NCBI GenBank assembly: GCA_934203355.1
Contig: CAKPZC010000084.1
Location: 1-6,078 of the forward strand
DNA from: an uncultured Prevotella sp.
GTDB lineage: Bacteria; Bacteroidota; Bacteroidia; Bacteroidales; Bacteroidaceae
Reading direction: 5' to 3'
DNA: 6,078 bases
The position numbers and the translations under genes were made by a program. Under the pieces are notes generated by a model. It saw only the letters and a list, made by a program, of their open reading frames with translations, was not told the DNA's origin and did no database searches. Below are positions 6,066 through 6,078 of the stretch, one piece after another (within the stretch, counting starts at the first letter, position 1; every line of letters begins with the position of its first letter).

Positions 6066-6078
6066 CACCGAGGGGTTC

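Noticed and set aside
6021..6078. Possible tRNA-like fragment, because CAGGTAGAG resembles a D-loop and GGGGTTC resembles the start of a T-arm.
   Set aside because: No 5-pair anticodon stem with a 7-base loop can be drawn between them and the D-stem does not pair properly. The inverted repeat explains the bases better.

Overview
The window looks like Bacteroidales DNA, most likely Prevotella/Segatella or Bacteroides. All three genes encode lipoproteins with a Cys-Ser-(Ser/Asp) start after the lipobox and fimbrillin-type domains of the Mfa-like/FimA class. The large gene adds BspA-type leucine-rich repeats, a BACON domain and an M64-type metallopeptidase, a domain set typical of this order. 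Starts lack Shine-Dalgarno sequences and lie behind A/T-rich leaders, which also fits. I cannot fix the species from the sequence.

Layout. Positions 1 to about 35 are the 3' end of a 5S rRNA gene, so a ribosomal RNA operon lies to the left. It is closed by a strong hairpin (44-75). An A/T-rich spacer of roughly 230 bases follows. It carries an 11-base direct repeat and a tandem array of 8-base pyrimidine-rich units, and it should hold the promoter of the next operon. Three genes then run on the + strand with gaps of 23 and 48 bases: a fimbrillin-like lipoprotein (311-1243), a 1186-residue fusion (1267-4827) and a second small fimbrillin-like lipoprotein (4876-5772). A textbook intrinsic terminator (5831-5864) closes the unit. 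The last ~210 bases hold no gene I can support, but end in a 10-base inverted repeat cut close to the window edge.

How the genes may work together. The three products share one N-terminal fold, seen in matching motifs: an S/T-R-A/V-x-D segment about 30 residues after the lipid cysteine, GDxxGxY, YW, YYPY, VVPQ and IxxW. The small proteins look like pilus-type subunits or surface lipoproteins. In the large protein the same domain carries, in order, a leucine-rich repeat binding region, a BACON domain and a zinc peptidase domain. The simplest reading is a surface or pilus-tip adhesin-protease exported with two small partner fimbrillins. The assignments come from motifs; the assembly model is inference. 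Points worth a second look are the HEAGGH zinc motif (one residue longer than HExxH), a CGCSCC cysteine cluster beside it, and the A/T-rich composition of the repeat-coding segment compared with both flanks.
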